Shown: positions 22,661 to 31,090, counted from the first letter of the stretch. The stretch: 64,000 bases of DNA from Ralstonia sp. TCR112 (GCF_007997035.1 NZ_VOSS01000044.1:39902-103901); one strand, 5' to 3'. The notes: generated by a model from the sequence alone, not told the origin. Made by a program: numbers and translations.

Positions 22661-23251
22661 ATGAGCGAAATCACTATTCCCTTCCACGGCGGAAAGCTCG
22701 TGGTGCCCGAGAACGAAGCTGCGCGCGCGTGGCTCGACAAGGTTCTCAAGGCAACTTCCGACCAGAGTCTGCCGCGCATCAACATGCCGCCCGCACTCGG
22801 AGAGTACTGGGCCGGCGAAGGCGGCATCTTCGCCGGACTCATGCCGGACGGTAACGGTGGCCAGTATCCCCTGATCGCGTCGGTCGATGACTTCGGCCCA
22901 GCCGAATGGGGCGCCTACGGTCAGGACGAACCCGGTGCCAAGAGCGATCTCGACGGCTATGCAAACACGCGAGCGCTCATCGAGAGCAAGCACGCGCATC
23001 CGGCCGCGCAATTCGCCACCGGTTACACGAAAGACGGTCACAGCGACTTCTTCCTGCCCGCCAAACGGCAGATCTCGCTGTGCGCGTCAACCATCCCCGA
23101 GAAGTTCGAGAAGGCTTGGTATTGGACGTCGACCCAGTCCTCGGCCGACTACGCCTGGTCCCAGTACTTCACTGTTGGCGGCCAGCTCACCGCGTACAAG
23201 AGCAACGGAGGTCGTGTCCGCCTCGTCCGCAGGTCGAACTTTAAGTTTTAA
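22661..23251 (+). CDS. DGR variable protein 2 (DUF1566/C-type-lectin-like)
   Basis: ATG 22661 with AAGAGGATCAG in front; 196 residues. The C-terminus WYWTSTQSSADYAWSQ ... GRVRLVRRSNFKF aligns with variable protein 1, and residues about 158-190 are variable. The N-terminal part (MSEITIPFHGGKLVVPEN) is quite different from protein 1 while the middle (FDDWAIPAR versus HSDFFLPAK) is alignable, so the two are diverged paralogues served by one template. Confidence 0.85.
   Translation: MSEITIPFHGGKLVVPENEAARAWLDKVLKATSDQSLPRINMPPALGEYWAGEGGIFAGLMPDGNGGQYPLIASVDDFGPAEWGAYGQDEPGAKSDLDGYANTRALIESKHAHPAAQFATGYTKDGHSDFFLPAKRQISLCASTIPEKFEKAWYWTSTQSSADYAWSQYFTVGGQLTAYKSNGGRVRLVRRSNFKF
23132..23229 (+). 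repeat. DGR variable repeat 2 (VR2)
   Basis: 98 bases aligned to the template without gaps. I count 16 differences at template adenines and one at a non-adenine (third base, at the 5' edge and so possibly outside the copied tract). The last 19 bases are identical to template and VR1. Confidence 0.93.
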
Positions 23252-23260
23252 CTATTAACC

Positions 23261-23635
23261 ATGGCAGCCGCCAAAGACCTACCCGTCTACAAGGTCGCGT
23301 ACGACTTGCTGGGCGTCATCCTGAGCGCGGTGCGCAACATGCCGCGCGATGTGAAGCAGCTGGTCGGGGGTCCGCTCACCAAGGAAGCGATGGACATCGT
23401 CGTCCTGATCTTCCGCGCGAACTCCACCACCAACAAGGTGCCGTATCTGACCGATCTGCTGGAACGGATCGAAGTGATCAACCTGCTCCTGCGCCTCGCG
23501 CACGACATGAAGATGATCACGACGAAGCCGTACGCGGCAGCGATTCAGCGCACTGATATGGTCGGCAAGCAGGTAGGTGGCTGGCGGAAACAACAATCTG
23601 CATCGTCGCCCGCTGCACCACGGTCATGGCCGTGA
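23261..23635 (+). CDS. avd: DGR accessory variability determinant
   Basis: 124 residues of helices (LPVYKVAYDLLGVILSAVRN, YLTDLLERIEVINLLLRLAH) as in the four-helix-bundle Avd that pentamerises and binds the reverse transcriptase and template RNA. The motif GKQVGGWRKQ near the end is typical. It starts ten bases after variable protein 2 without a strong ribosome site, so translation may be coupled. Confidence 0.85.
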   Translation: MAAAKDLPVYKVAYDLLGVILSAVRNMPRDVKQLVGGPLTKEAMDIVVLIFRANSTTNKVPYLTDLLERIEVINLLLRLAHDMKMITTKPYAAAIQRTDMVGKQVGGWRKQQSASSPAAPRSWP

Positions 23636-23792
23636 TGCCTGTGCGAATTATTGATCTGGTCGCGCCGCTGCTCCACAAGGGCACCGCCATGCGCACAACA
23701 GAAACCGGCTGCCGGTGTGCGGAAAGGTCTGGCGCAGTTGCTGCACTGATCGGCTGACGCCTTCGGTGCGGTGACGTAGATAGCGCGATACG

Positions 23793-23890
23793 ACGCAGTA
23801 CTCGGCCAACAACGCCTGGAACCAGAACTTCAATGATGGCAACCAGAACAACGCGAACAAGAACAACGAAGGTCGTGTCCGCCTCGTCCG
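23793..23890 (+). repeat. DGR template repeat (TR)
   Basis: Adenine-rich template dominated by AAC codons (AACAAC, AACCAGAAC, AACAAGAACAAC) with an invariant GC-rich 3' end. It is copied into cDNA with adenine-specific errors and replaces VR1 or VR2. It lies between avd and the reverse transcriptase, and its second half overlaps the first 19 codons of the annotated reverse transcriptase frame. Confidence 0.93.
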
Positions 23891-25014
23891 AATATCAGTG
23901 CGATGCAGAGGGCCTCCTTTCTTTCGAGGCGCTCGTACGGGCCTATTTCGACTGCCGGCGCACGAAGCGCAACACGCGCAACGCGCTGGAGTTCGAGCAG
24001 GATCTGGAGCACAACCTCGGGTGCCTGTACGGCGATCTGTTGGATGGATCGTATCGGCCAGGCCGCTCCATCTGCTTTGTGGTCACGCGACCGAAGCCGC
24101 GTGAGGTGTGGGCGGCAGACTTCCGTGACCGCATTGTCCACCACCTGCTGTACAACCACATCGGCGCGCGGTTCGAGGATGCGTTCATCGCGGACTCGTA
24201 TGCCTGCATCAAGGGGCGTGGCACGCTTCGCGCCGCCGAGAGCCTGGAATTGATGATCCGCTCGATCACGCGGAACTGGTCCCGGCCGGCTCACTACCTG
24301 AAGTGCGATCTCTCTAACTTCTTCGTTTCAATCGACAAGCAGATCCTGCGCGAGCTGTTGCTCGCCAAGATTCCGGAGCCGTTCTGGGCGTGGCTCACCG
24401 AGCTGGTGTTGATGCACGATCCTCGCTCCGACTTCGAGTTCCGCGGCGATCCCAAGCTGCTGGAGAAGGTGCCGCCGCACAAGCGCCTGATGGAACAGTC
24501 GGCGCACCTGGGCCTGCCGATCGGCAACCTTTCGTCGCAGTTCTTCGCCAACGTCTATCTGGATGTTCTTGACCAGCGCGCCAAGCACCAGCTGAAGGCG
24601 AAGTACTACATCCGGTACGTGGACGATTTCCTTTTCTTGGATGAGTCGCCGGCGCGTCTGAACGAGATTCTCGCCGACGTGACGGCATTCTTACTGGATC
24701 GCCTCAGCGTGCGCATCAACCCGCGCAAGACCATCCTGCAGCCGATCGATCGTGGCGTCGATTTCGTCGGCCACGTCATCAAGCCATGGAATCGGGCGAC
24801 ACGAAAGCGAACGCTGAATGAAGGACTGCGCCGAGTTGGCGCTGCGCCGGCCGCTGACGTGCACGTTCTGGCCAACTCTTATTTCGGCCTGCTGCGCCAG
24901 GCATCGGCCAGTCACCACGACCGCGCCCAGCTCGCCAATGCCGTGCGCTCGCGCGGCCATGCCGTCAATCGACAACTTACCAAGGCATATCGCAAAGGGG
25001 AAAAGCAATGCTGA
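23833..25014 (+). CDS. DGR reverse transcriptase
   Basis: Up to 393 residues. Catalytic palm: KCDLSNFFVSID (about 158-168), the DGR-type LPIGNLSSQFFANVYL with SQ in place of QG (about 228-243), and YIRYVDDF with YVDD (262-265). The first 19 codons lie inside the template repeat and give low-complexity Thr/Arg, so real translation may begin later, for example at GTG 23872 or an internal start. It follows avd and the template as in Bordetella phage BPP-1, and overlaps the next gene by seven bases. Confidence 0.93.
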   Translation: MMATRTTRTRTTKVVSASSEYQCDAEGLLSFEALVRAYFDCRRTKRNTRNALEFEQDLEHNLGCLYGDLLDGSYRPGRSICFVVTRPKPREVWAADFRDRIVHHLLYNHIGARFEDAFIADSYACIKGRGTLRAAESLELMIRSITRNWSRPAHYLKCDLSNFFVSIDKQILRELLLAKIPEPFWAWLTELVLMHDPRSDFEFRGDPKLLEKVPPHKRLMEQSAHLGLPIGNLSSQFFANVYLDVLDQRAKHQLKAKYYIRYVDDFLFLDESPARLNEILADVTAFLLDRLSVRINPRKTILQPIDRGVDFVGHVIKPWNRATRKRTLNEGLRRVGAAPAADVHVLANSYFGLLRQASASHHDRAQLANAVRSRGHAVNRQLTKAYRKGEKQC

Positions 25015-26120
25015 CCTATGGGGTTCTATGCTCGTTAGCCGAAAAGCACGGCGTAACGATCACCGAGAACGTGCGCGCGTTTGTGCGGGAGGTGGAGCAG
25101 ACCGATGCCGCACAGGCCGATGTTCGACCCGTCGCGTGGCATCGCCTTGCGGTGGCTTGGCTGCGCGGCAAAGCGGCAGATCAAGCGAAGACAAACGAGA
25201 AGTACCCGGAACACGCAGCGTGCTATGAGAACTGGCGCAATGTGGTGACGTATGCGCAGAAGTTTGCTGATGAACTTGAGCACGAAGCGCCAGACACCTG
25301 CCGCGAAGCTTCGTCGCCGGGGCTGAGTGAGGAAGAGCGGGATGCACTGACCGTAGCAATTCGATGCGTGCGCCAAATCTCTTTGAATAGCGGCTCATAT
25401 TTCACGTCTCGCATTGCTTTGCTCGAATCCATCCTCGCCAGCGACGCGACTGCATCGCCGGATGCTCGCATCGAAGAACTGCGCAAGGGCCTGTTTGAAG
25501 CGCGGGACGCCATGCGCGTCATGTCGAATTGGGCGAAGCAGTCCGATCCCGCCGGCCATTCGTGGGGCGTGCGCATGGTTGATCGCGCGAATGCCGTGCT
25601 ATCCGGCGCCAGCGCCGCGACTGTGAGCGAGGCAAAGCCCGTGTATGACTGCTCTACGCGCAACTGTCAGTGCGATGCGTGCCGTATTGAACGTGGCGAA
25701 ACAGGCCCCTTTAACGATGACGAAGGGCGTACAGAAGCGGAAGCCGCCCAGCAGCAGGCCGAGCCGCGGGCGTATGAGCGCAGCCAACAACTGGGCATGT
25801 TCCTACATCTGGCGGAAGTCGTGCAGGCGGATGCAAAGAAAACGCGCGACCGGTATCCCGCTCAGCCTGAGCGCGCGGATCAGCTCGCAGCATTCATGAA
25901 GACGGCGTGCAAGTGGGCTGCACAGCCCAGCCAACCCACTGGCTTGCCAGATGGATGCAAGCTGGTCCCAAAGGAGCCCACTGACCCCATGCTTGACCGA
26001 GGCGCCGAAGCAGTAGTTGCGGCCAAGAAAATTCCGTTGACCGGGTATGGCATAGCGGCACACGCATGGTCGGCGATGTATGCCGCTGCGCCCACTCACG
26101 AGCAGGAGGCCCACAAATGA
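25008..26120 (+). CDS. Phage early protein, 370 residues, unknown
   Basis: MLTYGVLCSLAEKHGVTIT start, seven bases inside the reverse transcriptase gene. Middle: YDCSTRNCQCDACRIERGE with four Cys, a likely zinc site; Ala/Glu-rich helices around; the C-terminal part (LPDGCKLVPKEPTDPML, GIAAHAWSAMYAAAPT) is a phrase common in short phage proteins of unknown role. Probably a mosaic of two or three modules. It is not a recognised DGR component. Confidence 0.6.
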   Translation: MLTYGVLCSLAEKHGVTITENVRAFVREVEQTDAAQADVRPVAWHRLAVAWLRGKAADQAKTNEKYPEHAACYENWRNVVTYAQKFADELEHEAPDTCREASSPGLSEEERDALTVAIRCVRQISLNSGSYFTSRIALLESILASDATASPDARIEELRKGLFEARDAMRVMSNWAKQSDPAGHSWGVRMVDRANAVLSGASAATVSEAKPVYDCSTRNCQCDACRIERGETGPFNDDEGRTEAEAAQQQAEPRAYERSQQLGMFLHLAEVVQADAKKTRDRYPAQPERADQLAAFMKTACKWAAQPSQPTGLPDGCKLVPKEPTDPMLDRGAEAVVAAKKIPLTGYGIAAHAWSAMYAAAPTHEQEAHK

Positions 26121-26563
26121 AAATGGCCCGCGCATCCGATGATGACCTGAAGGCGGCGCTCGACGTGTCGCGCATTCTCGTAGAAGAACTAGCCAAGGGA
26201 TACATGCCCTCCGAGCCCGACGCCGAGGACGACGGCATCAAGTGGTTTGACCGCGACGATCCTGACCAGTGCAAGGTCGCGCTCAACAAGTTGCTTGACG
26301 CAGCGGACAAGGGCAGCCTGTTCCGCGTGATTTTTGGAATGACCGTGCTGCTGGACCCGCGCAACAAGCTCACCGATCCGGATGCCGACACGCTTGAGGC
26401 GCATCCCGAAATCGTTGCATCGGAAGACGACGCCGCGCGCTATCGCTGGTGGGTAGACCCGGCCCACGACATCCCATCGAGCGTGCTCTACAGCGGTAAG
26501 GCTGTGGTGGATGCGTACATCGATGGGGAGATTGCGGCGGCGAAGAAGCGGGAGGCCGCATGA
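26117..26563 (+). CDS. Phage early protein, 148 residues, unknown
   Basis: ATG 26117 in an ATGA overlap. Acidic helical product (SDDDLKAALDVSRILVEELAKG). Ends in an ATGA overlap. No family is recognised. Confidence 0.58.
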   Translation: MKMARASDDDLKAALDVSRILVEELAKGYMPSEPDAEDDGIKWFDRDDPDQCKVALNKLLDAADKGSLFRVIFGMTVLLDPRNKLTDPDADTLEAHPEIVASEDDAARYRWWVDPAHDIPSSVLYSGKAVVDAYIDGEIAAAKKREAA

Positions 26564-26745
26564 TCCAAGCCCAACTCCAACAGCTATTCCGCCGCGCCAA
26601 CGCAAGCCCCGGCAAGCCCGCATTCGCCACCCTCGGCGACCGCGACGTGTCGTGCACGGTCAGCAAGGGCGGCACTGCAATCTGGCTGCTGAACGGCGCG
26701 GCCGTGGCTTGGACCGACCTGCAAGCAATGTGCGAGGACTACTGA
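26560..26745 (+). CDS. Small phage protein, 61 residues
   Basis: MIQAQLQQLFRRANASPGK start in an ATGA overlap; beta-rich second half (DVSCTVSKGGTAIWLLNG). Unknown function. Confidence 0.55.
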   Translation: MIQAQLQQLFRRANASPGKPAFATLGDRDVSCTVSKGGTAIWLLNGAAVAWTDLQAMCEDY

Positions 26746-26840
26746 TGAACCCCCTACTCGCAGCCTACATCGGGCTATGCGTCTTGTGGCGCGCTATGTG
26801 GTCTTGGGGTGAAACGAAAAACAGGAGAGAGGCGGAATGA
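26745..26840 (+). CDS. Possible 31-residue membrane peptide
   Basis: Starts on the last base of the previous stop and ends in an ATGA overlap with the helicase-methyltransferase gene. MNPLLAAYIGLCVLWRAMW is a single hydrophobic segment followed by a charged tail. Coding is inferred from the overlaps. Confidence 0.45.
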   Translation: MNPLLAAYIGLCVLWRAMWSWGETKNRREAE

Positions 26841-29347
26841 ATGACCGCTATGAAGAGTTTCTGCGCGCCAAGATCAAGATGGCGCGTTTTGATGGGTTCG
26901 ACGTTGACCCGGAAGAGTTGAATCCCAAACTCAAGCCGCACACCAAGGACATCGTTCGCTGGGCCGCCAAAGGCGGGAACCGCGCTGTCTTTGCATCGTT
27001 TGGCCTGCACAAGACCGTGACGGCGTTGGAGTGGTTCCGGCTCATTGGCAACCGCCGGCCAGGCCTGCGCCTCAATGTGTGCCCGCTTGGTGTGCGCCAA
27101 GAGTTCATCCTGCAGGCGGCCGAGCACTTCCGCGGCGAGTACGCGCTGAATCTGCGTTTCATACGCAGCGACAGCGAAATCGGTGACGAGCGCACCATCT
27201 ACCTGACGAACTACGAAAGCGTGCGCGAGGGCAAGATTACTCCCGGCTTGTTCCGCGCGACGAATCTGGACGAGGCAAGCGTCTTGCGTAGCTACGGCAG
27301 CAAGACATATCAGGAGTTCTTGCCGGCCTTTGAGTCAGTGGAGTTCAAGCTGGTCAACACGGCTACGCCGAGCCCTAACCGGTACAAAGAGCTGATCCAT
27401 TATGCCGGCTACCTAGGCGTAATGGACACAGGACAGGCACTGACGCGCTTCTTCCAACGCGACAGCGAAAAGGCCGGCAACCTGACGCTCTACCCGCACA
27501 AGGAACAGGAGTTCTGGCTGTGGGTTGCGAGCTGGGCCGTCTTCATCCAGCGGCCGAGCGATCTTGGCCATAGCGACGAGGGCTATGTACTGCCCGATCT
27601 GGACGTGCGCTATCACGAAATCCCGAGCGACTACGCCAAGGCTGGCCATGAGCGCGATGGCCAAGCTCTGATGTTCACCGATCCAGCGTTGAGCCTAAGC
27701 GCCGCCAGCGCCGAGAAGCGCGACAGCATGCCGGCGCGCGTCGAAAAGGTCCGTGAACTGGTAGCCGAAGCGCCGGACGACCATTTCATCGTCTGGCACG
27801 ACCTTGAGGACGAGCGGCATGCCATCCAAAGCGCGATCCCTGAAGCAGTCAGCGTGTGGGGTACTCAGCAACTGGAAGAGCGCGAGCAGCGAATCATTGA
27901 CTTTGGCGACGGCAAACACAGGGTGCTGTCCACAAAGCCGATCATCGCCGGCAGTGGCTGCAACTTCCAGCGCCATTGTCACCGCGAGATCTTTGCCGGC
28001 ATCGGATTCAAGTTCAACGACTTCATTCAGGCGATCCATCGGGTGCAGCGCTTCGGGCAGCCCCACAAGGTGCGGATCGATATTGTCCACAGCGAGGCCG
28101 AGCGCGAAGTCTTGCGCACGTTGCTCGCCAAGTGGGCACAACACGAGGAAATGCAGGCCAAGATGACAACCATCATCAAAGAGTACGGGCTGAATCAGCT
28201 CGCCATGCAGGAGACGCTTGCGCGCTCGATCGGCGTCAAGCGCATTGAGGTTTCCAGCGAGCGCTTCACGGTTGCGAACAATGACTGCGTGGAAGAGGCG
28301 AGATTGCTGCCAGAGAACCACGTCGACCTGATTGTCACGTCGATCCCGTTTGCCAACCATTACGAATATTCGCCCTCCTACAACGACTTCGGCCACACCG
28401 AGGACAATGCCCACTTTTGGGCGCAGATGGACTACCTGACGCCCCAACTGCTGCGCATCCTGAAGCCTGGACGCATCTACGCTTGTCACGTGAAGGACCG
28501 CATTCTGTTCGGCAATGTGACCGGCGCCGGCATCCCTACCGTGAGCCCCTTTCATGCCGAAGCACTGTTTCACGGCATGAAGCATGGCTTCGACTACTGC
28601 GGGATGATCACGGTGAACACCGATGTCGTGCGCGAGAACAACCAGACATACCGCCTCGGCTATACCGAAATGTGCAAAGATGGCTCCAAGATGTCCGTTG
28701 GCTCGCCGGAGTACATCCTGCTGTTTCATAAACCGCAGACAGATCGATCCAAGGGCTACGCTGACACGCCGATCCGCAAGTCCAAAGATGAATACAGCCT
28801 GGCGCGCTGGCAGATCGACGCGCATGCGTTCTGGCGTTCAAGCGGCGAACGCCTTCTGACCGCCGAAGAACTGGCAGCGTTGGGCCCGGACAAGCTGGCC
28901 AGCCTGTTCACCAAGTACAGCTTGGAGAACGTCTACGATTACGAATTCCACGTCAAGATCGGCGAGGAACTGCAAGCGCGCGGCGCCCTGCCCTCAACGT
29001 TCATGAGCCTCGCGCCGGGCTCGCACGACCCGAACATCTGGCACGATGTGACGCGCATGCTGACCCTCAACGGCGAACAAGCGCGCCGGGCCGTGGAAAA
29101 GCATGTTTGCCCGCTGCAGTTCGACATTGTGGACCGGTTGATCGAGCGATACAGCAACAAGGACGAGCTGGTCTACGATCCCTTCTGCGGCCTTGGCACT
29201 GTTCCGTATCGGGCCATCTTGAAAGGACGCCGCGGAGGCGGATCGGAGTTGAATCCGACCTATTTCATGGATCAGGTTCATTACTTGAAGGCCGCCGAGC
29301 GCGAGTACAGCATGCCGTCGCTGTTCGACCTGGAGCAAGCCGCCTAA
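26837..29347 (+). CDS. SNF2-like helicase fused to a DNA methyltransferase
   Basis: 836 residues. The N-terminal half (1-460) is helicase-like: a degenerate nucleotide loop FASFGLHKTVTALEW, a motif II-like LDEAS, and a motif VI-like AIHRVQRFGQPHKVR. The C-terminal half is an amino-methyltransferase: catalytic IVTSIPFANHYEYS (variant of TSPPY) near 500 and the SAM-binding VYDPFCGLGTVPYRAI near 790, an order seen in beta-class enzymes. It probably tracks DNA and methylates A or C, perhaps protecting phage DNA from restriction. No partner endonuclease is visible. The weak Walker A is odd. Confidence 0.8.
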   Translation: MNDRYEEFLRAKIKMARFDGFDVDPEELNPKLKPHTKDIVRWAAKGGNRAVFASFGLHKTVTALEWFRLIGNRRPGLRLNVCPLGVRQEFILQAAEHFRGEYALNLRFIRSDSEIGDERTIYLTNYESVREGKITPGLFRATNLDEASVLRSYGSKTYQEFLPAFESVEFKLVNTATPSPNRYKELIHYAGYLGVMDTGQALTRFFQRDSEKAGNLTLYPHKEQEFWLWVASWAVFIQRPSDLGHSDEGYVLPDLDVRYHEIPSDYAKAGHERDGQALMFTDPALSLSAASAEKRDSMPARVEKVRELVAEAPDDHFIVWHDLEDERHAIQSAIPEAVSVWGTQQLEEREQRIIDFGDGKHRVLSTKPIIAGSGCNFQRHCHREIFAGIGFKFNDFIQAIHRVQRFGQPHKVRIDIVHSEAEREVLRTLLAKWAQHEEMQAKMTTIIKEYGLNQLAMQETLARSIGVKRIEVSSERFTVANNDCVEEARLLPENHVDLIVTSIPFANHYEYSPSYNDFGHTEDNAHFWAQMDYLTPQLLRILKPGRIYACHVKDRILFGNVTGAGIPTVSPFHAEALFHGMKHGFDYCGMITVNTDVVRENNQTYRLGYTEMCKDGSKMSVGSPEYILLFHKPQTDRSKGYADTPIRKSKDEYSLARWQIDAHAFWRSSGERLLTAEELAALGPDKLASLFTKYSLENVYDYEFHVKIGEELQARGALPSTFMSLAPGSHDPNIWHDVTRMLTLNGEQARRAVEKHVCPLQFDIVDRLIERYSNKDELVYDPFCGLGTVPYRAILKGRRGGGSELNPTYFMDQVHYLKAAEREYSMPSLFDLEQAA

Positions 29348-29382
29348 CCCGCGCAAATTCCCCTTGAACAATGCCGCCCCAG

Positions 29383-29411
29383 TTGATAACATGTATTCAT
29401 CGTAGATACCG
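29383..29411 (+). promoter_or_regulatory. Operator-covered promoter in front of the large RNA-like region
   Basis: TTGATA (29383-29388) overlaps the operator-like GATAACATGTATTC (29385-29398). A -10 is less clear: GATACC at 16-base spacing or TAGATA at 14. It follows the methyltransferase stop by 35 bases and nothing but non-coding sequence lies downstream for 900 bases. Confidence 0.5.
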
Positions 29412-30325
29412 AAGCCACGGCGGCTCTACATGCCGAGGCCCGTGCGAGTCGGGTCAAGAATTCAAAGTTCTGCTGCTGGGCTGACAACCTACTGTCTCTA
29501 AACCAGCATTCTGCGTCGAGTCAGCTTAGGCGCAGCGGGGACCGCCCCTGTAATGCAAGCGACAACACCAGTTGCGAGACGGCGGTTGACGACGGAACGG
29601 CTTCGGCTGCGCCTATCGTCGGTGTGACAGGCCGGAGAGACGGCCTCCCGGTAAGCGCATTCAACGAGTGCCCTTACCGGGACTGGATGACCTCTTCGTC
29701 CAAGACGGTCCCCATAAATGTCCACGGACGGACGCGGAAGGCAGACGAGCGAGATCGTATGTGACGGGCTGGAAAGACAGCCTAGCGAGTCTGCCGCGCG
29801 AGTGAATGGGCAGCGTCTGGATGCGAGCACCAACGATAAGAGTCAGAGCGCGATGCGTAGGGGCCATATACCTGCTGACGGCCGGGAAAGACCGGCATCC
29901 TCAAGTGAGCGCCCTACGATCCAGTGGGCGCGGCCTTGGCAAATCCGAGGCGACAAGAGTGGTAGCGCACTCTCATTCAAAAACGCAACGAGCGAACCGG
30001 TGGTGACTCCGGTTGCAGGGTTGGCGGGCATAGCCTCCCTGTGATGTACCCGACTTGGCGATCGGTGCATAGGGCGCTCACTTGAGGGAATGCGCAGTGG
30101 TGATGCGCAGCAGGATCGCAAGCGAAGCTAACTCCCGGAAATGTTGGGCGACGGGCCTGCATGACGGGGATGCGCGATGTGCTGATAGGTGGTACGTGCG
30201 GCTATGCCGTGCAAGCGGGGAGTCAGTGCCACGCCCCAAGACGGGAATTCACTTCCGGCCCCTCAGACAAACCGGCCGCAAGATAGGGCGGACGCTGGAG
30301 CCCGTCACCAGCACCAACACATAGG
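29412..30325 (+). ncRNA. Large, highly structured non-coding RNA candidate
   Basis: About 0.9 kb with no credible gene on either strand but dense pairing. Examples: 18-bp perfect long-range helix 29899-29916 with 30070-30087; 10-bp helix 29646-29655 with 29673-29682; hexaloop hairpins AGGCCG-GAGAGA-CGGCCT (29629), GGCTG-GAAAGA-CAGCC (29767), GCCGG-GAAAGA-CCGGC (29881), AGAGTG-GTAGCG-CACTCT (29956); AACCGG/CCGGTT (29995), GGCAGAC/GTCTGCC (29740/29789), TGCGCA/TGCGCA (30091). Size and a phage setting recall the GOLLD/ROOL class of ornate RNAs; I cannot assign it to one. Confidence 0.75.
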
Positions 30326-30334
30326 AGTGACGAC

Positions 30335-30481
30335 GTGATTCTGTTGGCAGTCCTTTTCCTCTTGATCCTTCCCCTGCTGTGGGCTCCAGTGGGGATAACG
30401 TGGCGATGGCGGAGCCTTCGGGCGCGGATGCCATGCCGAATAGACCACGCCGATAGGCCCCTGCAAATGGAGTACGGCTAG
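30335..30481 (+). CDS. Small membrane protein, 48 residues, GTG start
   Basis: AGGAG stands eight bases before GTG 30335. The product begins with a strong hydrophobic helix (ILLAVLFLLILPLLW) followed by a basic tail. It lies directly after the structured RNA and before a terminator; it may be translated from the end of that transcript. Confidence 0.5.
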   Translation: MILLAVLFLLILPLLWAPVGITWRWRSLRARMPCRIDHADRPLQMEYG

Positions 30482-30581
30482 GTATGCAGACATGACGAGC
30501 CCTTACCTACATACTTCGCAAGCGGCTTTGATAGCCCAGAACGGGGCCATACGGCCTCCGCCGGATGAACCGGCAAAACAA

Positions 30582-30607
30582 AGCGCCTCAAACCGAGGCG
30601 CTTTTTT
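30582..30607 (+). terminator. Intrinsic terminator
   Basis: AGCGCCTC, loop aaacc, GAGGCGCT and a run of six T. It would end the transcript through the large RNA and the 48-residue gene. Confidence 0.8.
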
Positions 30608-30617
30608 CTTTCTCCGC

Positions 30618-30660
30618 TTGATAACTTGTTATCTCTCTGCTATCTTGATTACATGTTCTC
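30618..30660 (+). promoter_or_regulatory. Strong repressed promoter with two operators
   Basis: TTGATA (30618-30623), exactly 17 bases, TATCTT (30641-30646). GATAACTTGTTATC (30620-30633) overlaps the -35 and GATTACATGTTCTC (30647-30660) covers the start region. It drives the recombination genes. Confidence 0.75.
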
Positions 30661-30681
30661 AACCAAACCACGGAGAAGAAG

Positions 30682-31090
30682 ATGACCGAGATTGCCCAGG
30701 TCGATGCCCCGCCGCCGCCAAGCCGAAGCGCAAGAGGCCGAACTGGCCGCACAGCGCGCAGAACTGCAGCGCCAGCAAGATGAACTCAACGCCGCACGCG
30801 CCGAGCAGGAACGCAAGGAACGGGAAGCCCGCGAAGCGGCCGAGGCCGCAGAGCAAGCCAAACGGGAAGCCGAAGAAGCCGCCGCCCGCGCAGAAGCCCA
30901 GCGCGCCGCCGATGAAAAGGCCGCGGCAGAAGCCGAGCAAGCCCGCCGTGAGCGCGTGCAATTCGAGCTCAACGGCCCGGCGCCGAGCGAGCTGGTTTCC
31001 ATCATCGCAGTGCACTACATGGTCGAACAAGAGACGGCCCTGAACTGGCTCTGCCGCCACGAATGGGCTGCTGTGGAGGTTGCAGCATGA
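30682..31090 (+). pseudogene. Coiled-coil protein gene with a frameshift near its start
   Basis: GGAGAAGAAG precedes ATG 30682, but that frame (MTEIAQVDAPPPP) stops after about 34 codons. The +1 frame continues as a long Ala/Glu/Arg coiled coil (residues such as AELQRQQDELNAARAEQE) and ends PSELVSIIAVHYMVEQETA at 31090. A one-base change in the GCCCCGCCGCCGCC run near 30695-30710 would fuse them to about 135 residues. A weak internal start at ATG 30704 is the alternative. It is translationally coupled to the next gene. Confidence 0.6.

Noticed and set aside
29498..30324. Several 60-110 codon frames on both strands in the structured region
   Set aside because: No ribosome sites, Arg/Ser/Pro-rich products and heavy overlap with perfect inverted repeats; RNA structure explains the sequence better.
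30492..31043. 183-codon plus-strand frame
   Set aside because: It runs through a strong terminator, a promoter and two operators, then reads the coiled-coil gene out of frame as Pro/Lys-rich sequence.
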